Shown here: positions 35,223 to 44,156 of the stretch, piece after piece
Position numbering within the stretch: position 1 is the stretch's first letter
Layout: each line of letters begins with the position of its first letter
Origin: Bin80 sp965208025
Lineage (GTDB): Bacteria > Bacteroidota > Rhodothermia > Rhodothermales > Bin80
Direction of reading: 5' to 3'
Assembly (NCBI GenBank): GCA_965208025.1
Contig: OZ242302.1
Location: 1,736,001 to 1,800,000, forward strand
Length of the DNA stretch: 64,000 nucleotides
Notes under the pieces: generated by a model
The model's input: only the letters and a program-made list of their open reading frames with translations
Told to the model about the DNA's origin: nothing
Databases searched by the model: none
Program-made: the position numbers and the translations under genes

Positions 35223-37284
35223 CTGGATTACCGGGAAGCATCTGTGCTATGGAAATCAGTGACGTCTGACGAACTCTATTTTGAGGGTTTTGTTGTCCAG
35301 CCAGGGGATTTTGTAATGTAATTTGGTGTATCCTGCCTCAATGAGCAAGGGAGTATAGGCCCGCGCACGTAACTGGACAAGAAGTTCATCTTCGGTCAAG
35401 GTAACTTTTCCCCGGTGGCTGACTAGATCCCGATAGATTCTTCGTGCTTCTGCTTTCTCATACCCTTTCCCGACTCGAACGCCCAGGAGTCGGTAGAGGA
35501 CACTGGCCATGACGGTCAGCTGTGTATCCACATTGATGCGCAAAGGTACCGCAGAGCTGAGTGCATCCATGTGGAAAAAGTCAATGGAATCACTGATGAC
35601 ATTTTCAATGATCATCCGCCGTGCATATCGGTCAATCAGTTGAGTGGTCGAGCGTTTCATCTGGTTGGTGATCAGTACGGTGGGTTTATCATGCCCCAAG
35701 CCCTTGACCAGAATTTGTCGGACCTCCGATGGATACTCCCGAAGCCGCGTGACTTCATCCACAATATGGGGAGTTTGATAGGCCCGTCCAATATTTGTGA
35801 GACGAATTTTCGTCCACGCGCTTTTGTCCAGAGCGTGGATGTGCTTTAGGAGAGAGGCATGCCGTCTCCGCAACGTGATAAAGTCAATTCCCATGTTGTT
35901 GAGTTCCCCCAGATTCTTGTAGACGGTGAATTGACTGTCAAAGACCAATTCTTTTGGCACCTTTCCCCTTTGAGATTTCCAATCCTCGACAAAGCGTAAG
36001 ATGGCATCATTTTGCGTTTCCTTACGAAGGTTTGTATCGGCGTAGCAAAAGGTTCGCGCCTCTGCATTGCGGGCCAATACGGCAAGGACTCCCCGTTGGC
36101 GACGGCTACGCTTGGAGACATAATGTTTCTGCATGAGTGCCTGATTCCCATGATAGGGGATCGTATGAAAGTCCAGATCAATGGAATTTCCCCTGCCGAT
36201 TCCATCGCTCACATTGATTGCGGCATGATACCACCGGTGCATCAATGGAGCCGAAAAGGTTGGATCCACAAGAATGGAGTAATCGGTCAAGAAGGTTCGC
36301 TTCGGGATGGCATTGAGACCTGCAAACAGAGCCAGGCCAGGATCCAGCGCTTCGGACATGACTTGGGACGGTCGGCCGATCCCCAAGAGCTTGAGGGCCA
36401 GAAGTGAACGCACAGCACAGCCCGCTGGGATCTTGTATGAGCCTGGCATCTGAACCTCCTTCAAGATGGAATCCAAGTCTATCTGGGCCAAGTCCAATGC
36501 AAACAGGAAGAGTCCAGCAAAGTCCGTTCGGAAGCTGTGAGGGCGAAGATCCAGCTTCCTTCGGTCGGCAGGGATGAACTTCGGTGCGCGCTGTTCAGGC
36601 GTACGCCGTGGTAACCGCTTGATCCCATTCTGATCAAAGACCTTTTGGATATATCCGATACTGACGGACATCTTCTCGTTCCGTAGAAGATCTCGGATCT
36701 GATAGATGGAGGCTTGCTGTTCGTTTCGGAGAGCAAGAATCCGCTCTGGTCTGGGATCGGTGAACTTTGAGGCAGGTGCAGGCTTCTTCGGCGAGGGCCA
36801 GAAGAAATGAATGGAGGGGTTTTTAAGAAAACGGTAGAGGAGATTCTGAAAAGATTTTACCGTGTAGTTGCCTCGGTGCGCGGCTTCATTCAGAGAGCAT
36901 CCTTCATGGAGATAGGCACGGAGGGCTTCATATTGCCGCATTGGGAGGAAGTCGGGTTGGGCAAAGAAATCGGAGCGTTGTTCCATCGTATATCGTGAAG
37001 TATGAATATATTATCAATATACTACATAAATATGAAACAATACACAAAATCAGCCCTAAGTCTTGGAAATCATCGTTAACTATCTGTAAATAAAGCGCAA
37101 TACAGACAAATAACAGCAAATATGAGGAAAAAAGCGGATCAAAGGCAGGGGGAAAAGATGTGGTTATAAAAGTGAAATAATATTTATAAGTTCAAATAAT
37201 TATGTGGAAATATTGCCAAATAGCCTGTTATTAAGAAGTTTAACGGCCTTACCAGTTCCAAGTACAGCCTCCCGGTAATTCAGG
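35223..37284 (-). mobile_element. IS element inserted in the IS1595 transposase gene
   Basis: About 2.06 kb. The ends are related inverted repeats: CTGGATTACCGGGAAGC inwards from the left and CCTGAATTACCGGGAGG inwards from the right. CTTGC occurs on both sides (35218-35222 and 37285-37289), consistent with a 5-base duplication. It contains one transposase gene. About 280 bases at its right end (36990-37270) are AT-rich without a gene. Confidence 0.78.
35256..36986 (-). CDS. DDE transposase of the element inside the IS1595 transposase gene
   Basis: 576 residues, uninterrupted. An N-terminal HTH-like region (MRQYEALRAYLHEGCSLNEAA) is followed by a charged spacer and a DDE-type domain: NSIDLDFHTIPYHG (first Asp), LVFDSQFTVYKNLGELNNMGIDF (second Asp) and a late ARRMIIENVISDSIDFFHMD (Glu candidate). 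I do not recognise the IS family with certainty; it is distantly like IS1634/IS1380 enzymes. It starts 20 bases before an AT-rich terminal stretch. Confidence 0.78.
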   Translation of the reverse strand: MEQRSDFFAQPDFLPMRQYEALRAYLHEGCSLNEAAHRGNYTVKSFQNLLYRFLKNPSIHFFWPSPKKPAPASKFTDPRPERILALRNEQQASIYQIRDLLRNEKMSVSIGYIQKVFDQNGIKRLPRRTPEQRAPKFIPADRRKLDLRPHSFRTDFAGLFLFALDLAQIDLDSILKEVQMPGSYKIPAGCAVRSLLALKLLGIGRPSQVMSEALDPGLALFAGLNAIPKRTFLTDYSILVDPTFSAPLMHRWYHAAINVSDGIGRGNSIDLDFHTIPYHGNQALMQKHYVSKRSRRQRGVLAVLARNAEARTFCYADTNLRKETQNDAILRFVEDWKSQRGKVPKELVFDSQFTVYKNLGELNNMGIDFITLRRRHASLLKHIHALDKSAWTKIRLTNIGRAYQTPHIVDEVTRLREYPSEVRQILVKGLGHDKPTVLITNQMKRSTTQLIDRYARRMIIENVISDSIDFFHMDALSSAVPLRINVDTQLTVMASVLYRLLGVRVGKGYEKAEARRIYRDLVSHRGKVTLTEDELLVQLRARAYTPLLIEAGYTKLHYKIPWLDNKTLKIEFVRRH

Positions 37285-37849
37285 CTTGCTTGGTCTCTCT
37301 ATCCTTTACGCCAACTACAGCCGTCTTGCCAACCGTTCCCCGTCCAGCATTCAGCTTCTTATGCTCGTGCTTGTTTTTCTCTTTCCCGCCGATGTAGGTC
37401 TCATCTACTTCAATCGGCCCCATGAACTGTGTCAGATCAACGTTCCAACTCTCACGGATTCGATGTGCCAGATACCAAGCGGTTTTCTGCGTTAAATCCA
37501 GATCACGGTGAATCTTCATACTGGACGCTCCCTTGATCCCAACGTTGAGAATGTAAATCGCCATTACCCAGGTTTGATAATCCAGCTTGGTATCCTGCAT
37601 AACCGTTCCGACACGTACGCTGAAGAATTTACGACATTTCTTGTTCCTGCAACGATAGTTCATTGTGGGATGACTTGCTCCAACCTGAACGTTTGTGCAT
37701 TGGCAGTGTGGGCAGGTAGGTGTGTTTCCCCAGCGCCGTTGTGCAAACCACGCTTCCGCAGTTGCATCATCGGGAAACATCTGCATCAACTTCTTCCAAG
37801 ATATTCCTTTGCGGAATGATTTGCCAGGGCCGGTTCGTTGCTTCTCCAT
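37285..37849 (-). pseudogene. N-terminal half of the IS1595 transposase
   Basis: MEKQRTGPGKSFRKGISWKK, then a zinc ribbon CPHCQCTNV...CRNKKCRKFF (four Cys pairs), then the IS1595 catalytic start: ILNVGIKGASSMKIHRDL (helix-turn-helix), MGPIEVDETYIGGKEKNK (first Asp with the IEVDETYIGG motif) and GKTAVVGVKDRETKQ, where it is cut by the inserted element. The transposase mobilises the 30579-37962 transposon. Confidence 0.88.
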
Positions 37850-37999
37850 TGTTGCAAATAGTCTTTTGTGTTTGAGTAATGATTTATACTTGCTTGGTTA
37901 CTCAAAGTTCCAAAAATGCGAAACCAATTGCATTTTTTTTGTTACTCACGTATATAATTACCATTTAAATATTGGACTTGTAGAATCCGTTCACCTCTT

Positions 38000-39584
38000 G
38001 AGCCTCTTTCAAAATTCTATATTTTTACCTTTTTTCCCCGCCGAATTGCGGCTGAGGCTGGTTCAATTTCGTCGGATTACGCGAATCATTGGTATGGGTT
38101 CGCCGTTTTGTGGAGTTGACCGGTTCTTTGCCTGCACGGAGGTCTCTGTTTGGTGAATTTCGTCCACGATCCGTGTAGATTTCACACCCCCCTCCCACGG
38201 CTTCTGTGGTTTGAAGCGCCCAAATTCTGTTATGCAGGGGGTGGATGGCCGGTTTACTGCACCATCCGCAGCATTTGGTCCACCGTGAGCACCACCACGC
38301 TGAACATCAAATGACAGAGGACTTTCTCGTGCCCACGGACTCGGATATTGCGTCCACCGAACTCATCTTTGAGTCGCCCAAAGGCCCGCTCTACGGTCGA
38401 ACGTTCCCGATAGCGAACCCGCTCCGCAGGAATGAATCCGGCCGTCCGTTGCGCCTTTTGCTCGCGACGATCCGCCGCTTTTTTCTTGCGTGGATTCGGA
38501 TCAATGATCGGTACACGCCCCGAGGCGCTCCGATGTGCAACAATCTCCTTCGCGTCATAGGCGCTGTCCATGAGATCATAACAGTTGTCCACCCGTTGCT
38601 GCGTCAAGTGCGCCAAGGGAAGGGCCGCCTGACTATCATGCAATGAGGCAGAGGTCACCAAACAGCTGATCGGAACCCCTCCGTCCGTCGTATCCATGTG
38701 TAGCTTATAGCCCGTCCATCGTTGCGTATGTCCCTTCGCGTTCCGCTTACATCCCACCGTACAATCCTTTGGTAACGCGTCCAGCATCTCGCCTAACTCC
38801 ATCTTCAACTGCTGCTCCAGGCGACGAGGCACCTTGGGACGGGCCTCCCCCTTCTTCGGACGCCCCCGCTTGCGTTGCTTCACGGGCTTTGATGTATCCG
38901 CCTTTGGAGCCGGACGCTCCCGCGCTTGAATCGCCGTTGAATCCCGTGAAATATGCCCCACGAACTCCCCCGCGTACCCCTGTTTGATCAAAGCTTCATG
39001 GATCCGAGACGGTAACTTCGCCAACGCAAACTCCTGAAACGCACGAGAAAACGTGGGCGCACTTGGCACATCACATGAGCGGGACCAACCACAGAGGGAC
39101 CGAAGCAAAACATCCGATAGAAGCCGCTCCCGCAATCCGGAGGTCGTCGGAATAGTTAACGCCATCTTGGCCAAAAACGACCGCGCAAGACAGACCCGGT
39201 GCGCACGCGGGCGTCCCACCGAACGAAGCCGGGGACGAGGCAGATGATCCTCCACACACACCAACTCAAACAATAACAACAACTTCCGGAATCGTTTGGG
39301 CAACACTCCATAGTTCTGCTCCACACATGGAAACAACTCCTGTTGGCAGGAAATATAAAAACCGCGTATCTTCTTGGTAAGGGACATGAGATTCTCCGGG
39401 GGTTGTTGGACTTGTAATTCTCCTAAAAATACAAAATTCGGAGATCCCTGTCCCTTCGTTTGTGACCCAAAAAAACGATACCTCCCAGAGCAGATCAGCC
39501 CCCTAACACTCTTTAGTACCCAGATTCATCAATTAGCAAAATCTCTCAAAAAATTATCCAATTGAGGAATTTTGAAAGAGGCTC
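38000..39584 (-). mobile_element. IS5/IS1182-like element
   Basis: 18-base perfect inverted repeats GAGCCTCTTTCAAAATTC at 38000-38017 and its complement at 39567-39584, flanked by the 5-base duplication CTCTT (37995-37999 and 39585-39589). One transposase gene. It is inserted in the same small membrane-protein gene as the IS1595 transposon, only 25 bases from that transposon's right-hand duplication. Confidence 0.88.
38254..39387 (-). CDS. Transposase (IS5/IS1182-like, DDE type)
   Basis: 377 residues, intact. An N-terminal helical region ends in LARSFLAKMALTIPTTSGLRERL. Then come HISRDSTAIQARERPAPK (first Asp), a basic linker KRGRPKKGEARPKVP, YDLMDSAYDAKEIVAHRS (second Asp) and YRERSTVERAFGRLKDEFGG (Glu in STVERAFGRLK, typical of IS5-like enzymes). 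It uses ATG at 39387 with no better alternative. Confidence 0.85.
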   Translation of the reverse strand: MSLTKKIRGFYISCQQELFPCVEQNYGVLPKRFRKLLLLFELVCVEDHLPRPRLRSVGRPRAHRVCLARSFLAKMALTIPTTSGLRERLLSDVLLRSLCGWSRSCDVPSAPTFSRAFQEFALAKLPSRIHEALIKQGYAGEFVGHISRDSTAIQARERPAPKADTSKPVKQRKRGRPKKGEARPKVPRRLEQQLKMELGEMLDALPKDCTVGCKRNAKGHTQRWTGYKLHMDTTDGGVPISCLVTSASLHDSQAALPLAHLTQQRVDNCYDLMDSAYDAKEIVAHRSASGRVPIIDPNPRKKKAADRREQKAQRTAGFIPAERVRYRERSTVERAFGRLKDEFGGRNIRVRGHEKVLCHLMFSVVVLTVDQMLRMVQ

Positions 39585-39589
39585 CTCTT

Positions 39590-40002
39590 GGTAACAATTG
39601 TGCTTGCCTATCTGGTCGCTAAAATTGGATGGCGTTTCACTAAATATTAGAGCTGCTAAGGATCTGGTTGTTGAAGAAGGTAGAAGATCTCTTCAGGTGT
39701 GTGACAAGATCAGAAAGGTGCTAAAGAACTCGCCAGATTTTGGAATCCCTAAACATGAAGACTTTCGTGATCACTTAGACGATCTTGGAAACTACTTGCA
39801 TAACTGTATCAAGATGTACCATGGGATCAGCAATTAATCAGGGTCGGACAAGACGGATGACTTGAACGAAGCTTTTCTCCTACTGCGCATAGCCTTGTCA
39901 GGAGATACAAGACAAGAAGATCAAAATACTCAAAAAGCAGTTAAGCAACTACGGATAGTTGAAAACAAGATCGTAGACTTAATGGTGGACACAAACATTT
40001 GA
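39590..40002 (+). pseudogene. 3' part of a wrecked small membrane-protein gene
   Basis: Reconstruction: ATG at 30555 opens MEWELDLN, interrupted by the IS1595 transposon. After its ATTTAAAT duplication comes IGLVESVHL (37971-37999), interrupted by the IS at 38000-39584. At 39590 the frame continues LVTIVLAYLVAKIGWRFTK, one transmembrane helix. A frameshift near 39645 leads into RAAKDLVVEEGRRSLQVCDK, with helical sequence to an in-frame TAA at 39835. The same frame then goes on as SGSDKTDDLNEAF to TGA at 40000. The product would have been about 155 residues, with one N-terminal membrane helix and a coiled-coil-like tail. It followed the STAS-like gene by 51 bases. Function unknown. Confidence 0.6.
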
Positions 40003-40022
40003 AAAGTTCCATCAAAAAATGA

Positions 40023-41304
40023 GGTTCTACCACAATTTGTGTGGAATGAGTATATTTCGGCGAACTAAACCTACTCAATTTCATGTCAAATTTCATAGAT
40101 TTATTTATGCGCTACACTCTGGATCTCACTCCTGAGTGGCAGCTTGACCGAATCACTTTGGATCCAACGTCTCACCGGATTGATGTATATCTTCGCCATT
40201 CGGGAGAGAATCTTGTTTGTCCAGAAACGGGGGAATCTGGGACGTTGTATGACCACCGCAAGGAGCGTTCGTGGCGTCATATTGACTGGTGTCAATCCAA
40301 GAGTTATATCCACTGTCGTATCCCTCGGGTCAAGTCTTCAAAGGGAATCAAGACGATTAAGCTTCCTTGGGCAGATTCATCCAGTCGTGTAACCTATGCC
40401 TTTGAGCGCGCTGCGATTGATCTGTTGAAAGCAACCAAAAATCAAACCAGCACCGCCAAGCTTCTACGGTGTGGATTTAACCAACTGAATCGGATCATGC
40501 ATCGTAGTGTAGAGCGCGGATTAGCACGTAGGGATCTGGGAGAGATCCCCCATATCGGTGTGGATGAGAAAGCACTCAAACGGGGGCATGTCTATGGGAC
40601 CGTGGTAACAGATTCCACACGGGGGATTGTCCTTGATGTGGGGGAGGGAAAGACCAAAGAAGGCGCTATAGTGCTGTTTGAGCGTGTGTTTGAGGGAATG
40701 AAGGAGAAGGTCGTAACGGTGACGACGGACATGTTAAAGGCGTTTATTCGCGCCGTTGAACGAGTCTTTCCGAACGCAACCTTGATTCATGATCGGTTTC
40801 ATCTGATTCAGGATCTGAACAAAGCAATCAATCAGGTGCGCAGACGGGAAGTGAAGAGCCATCCCGAGTTGAAAGGGACGCGTTATGTGCTTTTGAAGAA
40901 CGAAAAGAACCGTACGGCCAAGCAAGACGAGATCTTCAAAGTCGTTCAAGAAGCCAACTTGGAAGTCAGTCACGCCTGGCGGGTACGCGAAGAGTTTAAA
41001 GGGATCTTTGAGTGTAGTTCCTTCGCCGAAGCAAAGAGGTATTTTGATCTCTGGCTAAAGAGTGTTGAGCAGATGGGCGTCAGGGAAGTCACCAAGGTGG
41101 GGGAAAGGTTTCAGCGACATTTTGATGGCGTCTGTAATGCACTTTCCCACTCACAATCCAACGCCAAGGCAGAACGCATTAACGGCAAAATTCAAGAAAT
41201 CAAAACGGTCGGGAGAGGATACCGAACGTTTGAAAAATTCAGAAGTGCGATTCTATTCTTCTGTGGAGGCTTAGACCTCTATCCACAAGGTTCGGGGTAG
41301 AACC
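40023..41304 (+). mobile_element. ISL3-family element
   Basis: Terminal inverted repeats GGTTCTACC at 40023-40031 and GGTAGAACC at 41296-41304, with further imperfect matching inside. A perfect 8-base duplication AAAAATGA flanks it (40015-40022 and 41305-41312), as is normal for ISL3. One intact transposase. Confidence 0.9.
40083..41300 (+). CDS. ISL3-family transposase
   Basis: 405 residues. N-terminal zinc-finger-like region (LVCPETGESGTLYDHRKERSWRHID, with Cys spacing altered from the usual form). The core has IPHIGVDEKALKRGHVYGTVV (first Asp in GVDEKA), TVTTDMLKAFIRAVERVFPNA and LIHDRFHLIQDLNKAI (second Asp), and a late LSHSQSNAKAERINGKIQEI (Glu in SNAKAERIN). Intact; the stop lies within the right inverted repeat. 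Confidence 0.92.
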   Translation: MSNFIDLFMRYTLDLTPEWQLDRITLDPTSHRIDVYLRHSGENLVCPETGESGTLYDHRKERSWRHIDWCQSKSYIHCRIPRVKSSKGIKTIKLPWADSSSRVTYAFERAAIDLLKATKNQTSTAKLLRCGFNQLNRIMHRSVERGLARRDLGEIPHIGVDEKALKRGHVYGTVVTDSTRGIVLDVGEGKTKEGAIVLFERVFEGMKEKVVTVTTDMLKAFIRAVERVFPNATLIHDRFHLIQDLNKAINQVRRREVKSHPELKGTRYVLLKNEKNRTAKQDEIFKVVQEANLEVSHAWRVREEFKGIFECSSFAEAKRYFDLWLKSVEQMGVREVTKVGERFQRHFDGVCNALSHSQSNAKAERINGKIQEIKTVGRGYRTFEKFRSAILFFCGGLDLYPQGSG

Positions 41305-41375
41305 AAAAATGAAACCTGTTGATGTGAGTTACCGACATGCCCCCCTCAGACTGCCCCATGAATGAGTTGGCTAGC

Positions 41376-41894
41376 TCACTGATTTGATTTGTAATTGTTC
41401 TCTGGCAATTGCTTGGGAAACTGATGCCAGATCAACTTCCCAGCTCCTGAAACACAATGATCCCATGTCTCAATTGGAAGATCAATTCTAGCCATGGAAG
41501 CCGTCGGAAATTCGGTTACCGAACTATTTGATAACAACCCAGCAGTCATAGACCAAGTGGGCTGATGACCAACTAGCATCACCACCCCAAAGGCGTCGGA
41601 AATCTCCTGTAAATAATGGATCAGATCATTGGGGTTGGCATGATATAACCCTTGCTCATACTGAATCTCGGCCGACCATCCTCCTGAATCTTTTGCAATT
41701 TCACAGGTAGAGCGAGCCCGCACAGCGGTGGAACACAGAATCAAGTCAGGTAAAGGTCCTGTCCTCGCGAGCCAGCGCCCCATTACTGTGGAGGCACGCT
41801 TGCCTCGAGCATTCAGCGGACGATTGTGGTCTCTATCGTAGCTAGCATTCCAATCCGACTTACCATGACGAAAAAGAAGAACCGTCCTTGACAT
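41376..41894 (-). CDS. SixA-like histidine phosphatase
   Basis: A phosphoglycerate-mutase-fold phosphatase. The catalytic RHGKSDWN has the phospho-accepting His10, followed by RPLNARGKRAS and a second His in MLVGHQPT. 172 residues, the size of SixA, which dephosphorylates histidine-containing phosphotransfer domains; many homologues have other or unknown substrates. Two bases separate it from the DUF4389 gene upstream, so they may be co-transcribed. Confidence 0.85.
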   Translation of the reverse strand: MSRTVLLFRHGKSDWNASYDRDHNRPLNARGKRASTVMGRWLARTGPLPDLILCSTAVRARSTCEIAKDSGGWSAEIQYEQGLYHANPNDLIHYLQEISDAFGVVMLVGHQPTWSMTAGLLSNSSVTEFPTASMARIDLPIETWDHCVSGAGKLIWHQFPKQLPENNYKSNQ

Positions 41895-41895
41895 G

Positions 41896-42510
41896 TTACT
41901 CGCTCAGCGAGAAAGATGGATACTGATCCGTAATCAGACTAAGACTGTATGCCTGCACACATAGCCACCATCGCAATATACTGACAGATAGATCAAACCA
42001 TCTCTCTGGATAGCGACCAGAAACTGACATGTATAGCCAACTTAATGGAGTCATGATTACGAGCAAAAATCCATAAAAAAAGAACAAAATTCCATGTGGA
42101 ATGACCAGTAGTCATTTTATAAGCGGAAGTAAGCGATTCAAGTCTGTTTCGGCATTGGGATACGTAAGCTCAATCTGGAACTTCTCACTACCGTGAATAC
42201 TCGGGAATTCATCTGTTAGGAGGAGAATGTACGCCAGAATTCTAAACTGTAACAGAAGAAGATTCTCGTGAAACTCAAATAACCATCTGGGATACGTTGC
42301 GGAGAAAATGATGTATAAAGCAGCAAGAATTCCAGCTATTAGTATGATAATCCCTACAATATTGAGGATGAAGTTGAGTGCAGTTGATACGGCTGGGATC
42401 AAAGGTAGGAAGATGAGTAGCCGTAACCAGATACTCCAACGATTCTGAGCGTCCTGATATGATATGTTAAGCCTTGCTGGATATTCCAGATATGATTCGG
42501 TCATAGTCAT
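41896..42510 (-). pseudogene. DUF4389 membrane protein gene with an in-frame UGA
   Basis: Two DUF4389-like halves in one reading frame. The first (42510 to 42115) has YPARLNISYQDAQNRWSIW, two hydrophobic segments, and YILLLTDEFPSIHG. A TGA at 42112-42114 follows LLPLIK. The frame then continues LLVIPHGILFFFYGFLL, SGRYPERWFDLSVSILRWW and ends ITDQYPSFSLSE. Relatives with two such halves have a Trp after the Lys (KWLLxIPH), so TGG to TGA explains the stop. Other genes in the window use TGA as stop, so recoding is unlikely. It may still give a truncated 132-residue protein. Confidence 0.7.
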
Positions 42511-43355
42511 GTCATTTTGTGGGAAAAAAATTGATTCCTTTCCGCCTGTTCCACGCTAATCGCCTTGAAATTTTGATTTTGTCCTATCTCATTGCTCTTA
42601 CCAGTTATCTGAAATGCTGAATTTGGTTTTGTAGATTCTGTGGAAGAAACCGCAGAAGTGGTGCGTGGGGAATATACTAATTCCATTTGGATTATTCTTT
42701 ATTGGAATCAACACTTTCAACATTTCGCTTGACGAGCCTTCCTTCTCCTTCTTGTTTGGTCACTCAACTGCATTTAGATATTACTGTCTTTGTATGTGTT
42801 TGAATGATACAATTTTGAATATCAAGTCCATTACAATTCACCTGGTTGAAGCTGATGGAACTTGAGTCGGATTGCTCGAGAGATCTAACATGCTTGCTCC
42901 ACTAAATGAAGGGTGACCGTTGGTATATCACGAATATTTTGGTCAAATTCTGATCATTTGCAGATGAATCGAATAGCGGATATCAGGTTTTCAAATGTTT
43001 GAGTTCTTGATTTTGCCTACAATCTGCCCGGTCTTGTGTTACGGAACATGTACAGGGGAATACAGATTCGACCGTAAATTCAAAGACTATTTGATACAGA
43101 TGATGACACCTTGTCAAATCTCGGACTAGCGGTGGTTGGATATACTTCCATAGATTTATCTGATCTGAGGAATCATCTTCATTCCACAAATTTTGGTTAA
43201 TCAACCGTTCTTCATTCAAAAAAATCAGAACTTAACCATATCATAATTCCCCAGTGAAGAGGGAATGGAATTCAATCTGAAAAGATTATGAATATCCAGG
43301 GAGAAGGGTTATTGATTTAATTCCGGCTTTTTAGGTTCAATTCAAACTCTTTCGG
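42511..43355. other. Gene-poor region
   Basis: About 845 bases, AT-rich, with only short open frames (plus strand near 42665, minus strand near 42983) that have no recognisable domains, ribosome sites or coding-like composition. I find no tRNA, repeat or strong hairpin. It could hold a decayed gene or a non-coding RNA. Confidence 0.4.
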
Positions 43356-44063
43356 TCACGCTGGAATCGCGCCAAACCGGCGCTCCCGCGCCCGAAATGC
43401 AGCAAGTGCGGTATCCAGTTTGGATCCACCAAAATCCGGCCAATAGTCGGAGGTAAAGTATAGTTCCGCATAGGCACACTCCCAGAGTAAAAAATCACTC
43501 AAGCGTTGCTCTCCCCCGGTTCGGATCAATAGATCAACATCAGGGACTGGACAATCCGCATTGTAGGCTTGAGTGAGTGCATGAAGAAAATCTCCATTTC
43601 CGTTGCTCCCGACATGCCGAGCGGCACGAGCCAACGCATCACGCGCGGAGTAATCCAGTGCCAGACGAAGGTGGAGGGCAGTCCCATGGATGGTTCGTTC
43701 TTCTGCGCGTAGAAGTGCTTGAAGTACTGGGGCAGGCAGGCGATCGCGCCGACCGATGATACTCATCCGAATATTTTGGCGAACGCAACGAGCCGCCTGG
43801 GCAGGTAACTGGGCTGCTAAAATTCGCATGAGCGTCCGAACCTCACTTTGAGGACGTTGCCAGTTATCCGATGAAAACGCATACAAGGTAAGTGTATGAA
43901 TCTGTCGCTGAACGGCAACCTCTACCGTCTCACGGAGCGCACGAACCCCGGCGTGATGCCCCGCTGAACGTGGGAGATTTCGCTTAGATGCCCATCGACC
44001 GTTCCCATCCATGATAATCGCTACATGGAGTGAATCATCCCTGATTTGTTCTACATCTATCAT
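43356..44063 (-). CDS. uppS: Isoprenyl transferase (undecaprenyl diphosphate synthase)
   Basis: Makes the C55 lipid carrier for cell-wall polymers by cis-condensation of isopentenyl diphosphate. Conserved regions: VAIIMDGNGRWA with the catalytic Asp19, AGHHAGVRALRETVE, LTLYAFSSDNWQRP, and DLLIRTGGEQRLSDFLLWECAYAELYF. 235 residues, the usual length. It is more GC-rich than its neighbours. Alone on the minus strand between two gaps. Confidence 0.94.
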   Translation of the reverse strand: MIDVEQIRDDSLHVAIIMDGNGRWASKRNLPRSAGHHAGVRALRETVEVAVQRQIHTLTLYAFSSDNWQRPQSEVRTLMRILAAQLPAQAARCVRQNIRMSIIGRRDRLPAPVLQALLRAEERTIHGTALHLRLALDYSARDALARAARHVGSNGNGDFLHALTQAYNADCPVPDVDLLIRTGGEQRLSDFLLWECAYAELYFTSDYWPDFGGSKLDTALAAFRARERRFGAIPA

Positions 44064-44156
44064 ACTTGAATGGCAAACCTAATTGCTACCCCATGCCAAG
44101 TGCAGCAATCGGAATACAAGCGGCATAGCGTCAAACGTGAGAAAAAAGTGTTCATT

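Larger units (their letters stand above)
30579..37962 (-). mobile_element. IS1595-type transposon carrying a restriction-modification-like cargo
   Basis: The ends are 22-base inverted repeats with one mismatch: 30579-30600 and 37941-37962 share AATTATATACGTGAGTAAC, beginning with GG at the outside. They are flanked by the 8-base duplication ATTTAAAT (30571-30578, 37963-37970), as expected for IS1595. All genes inside are on the minus strand: transposase (37849 to 34805), EcoRI-type methyltransferase, DUF262 protein, HNH protein, small AT-hook-like protein. Two later IS elements (32199-33937 and 35223-37284) interrupt it; without them it is about 3.6 kb. IS1595 relatives with passenger genes are known. 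Confidence 0.85.

Noticed and set aside
41896..42510. Genetic code in which UGA means Trp
   Set aside because: rodA, argS, uppS-region genes and others in the window end with UGA at family-typical positions.
42665..43219. Two short ORFs in the gap before uppS
   Set aside because: No domain, no ribosome binding site, AT-rich composition as expected of non-coding sequence.
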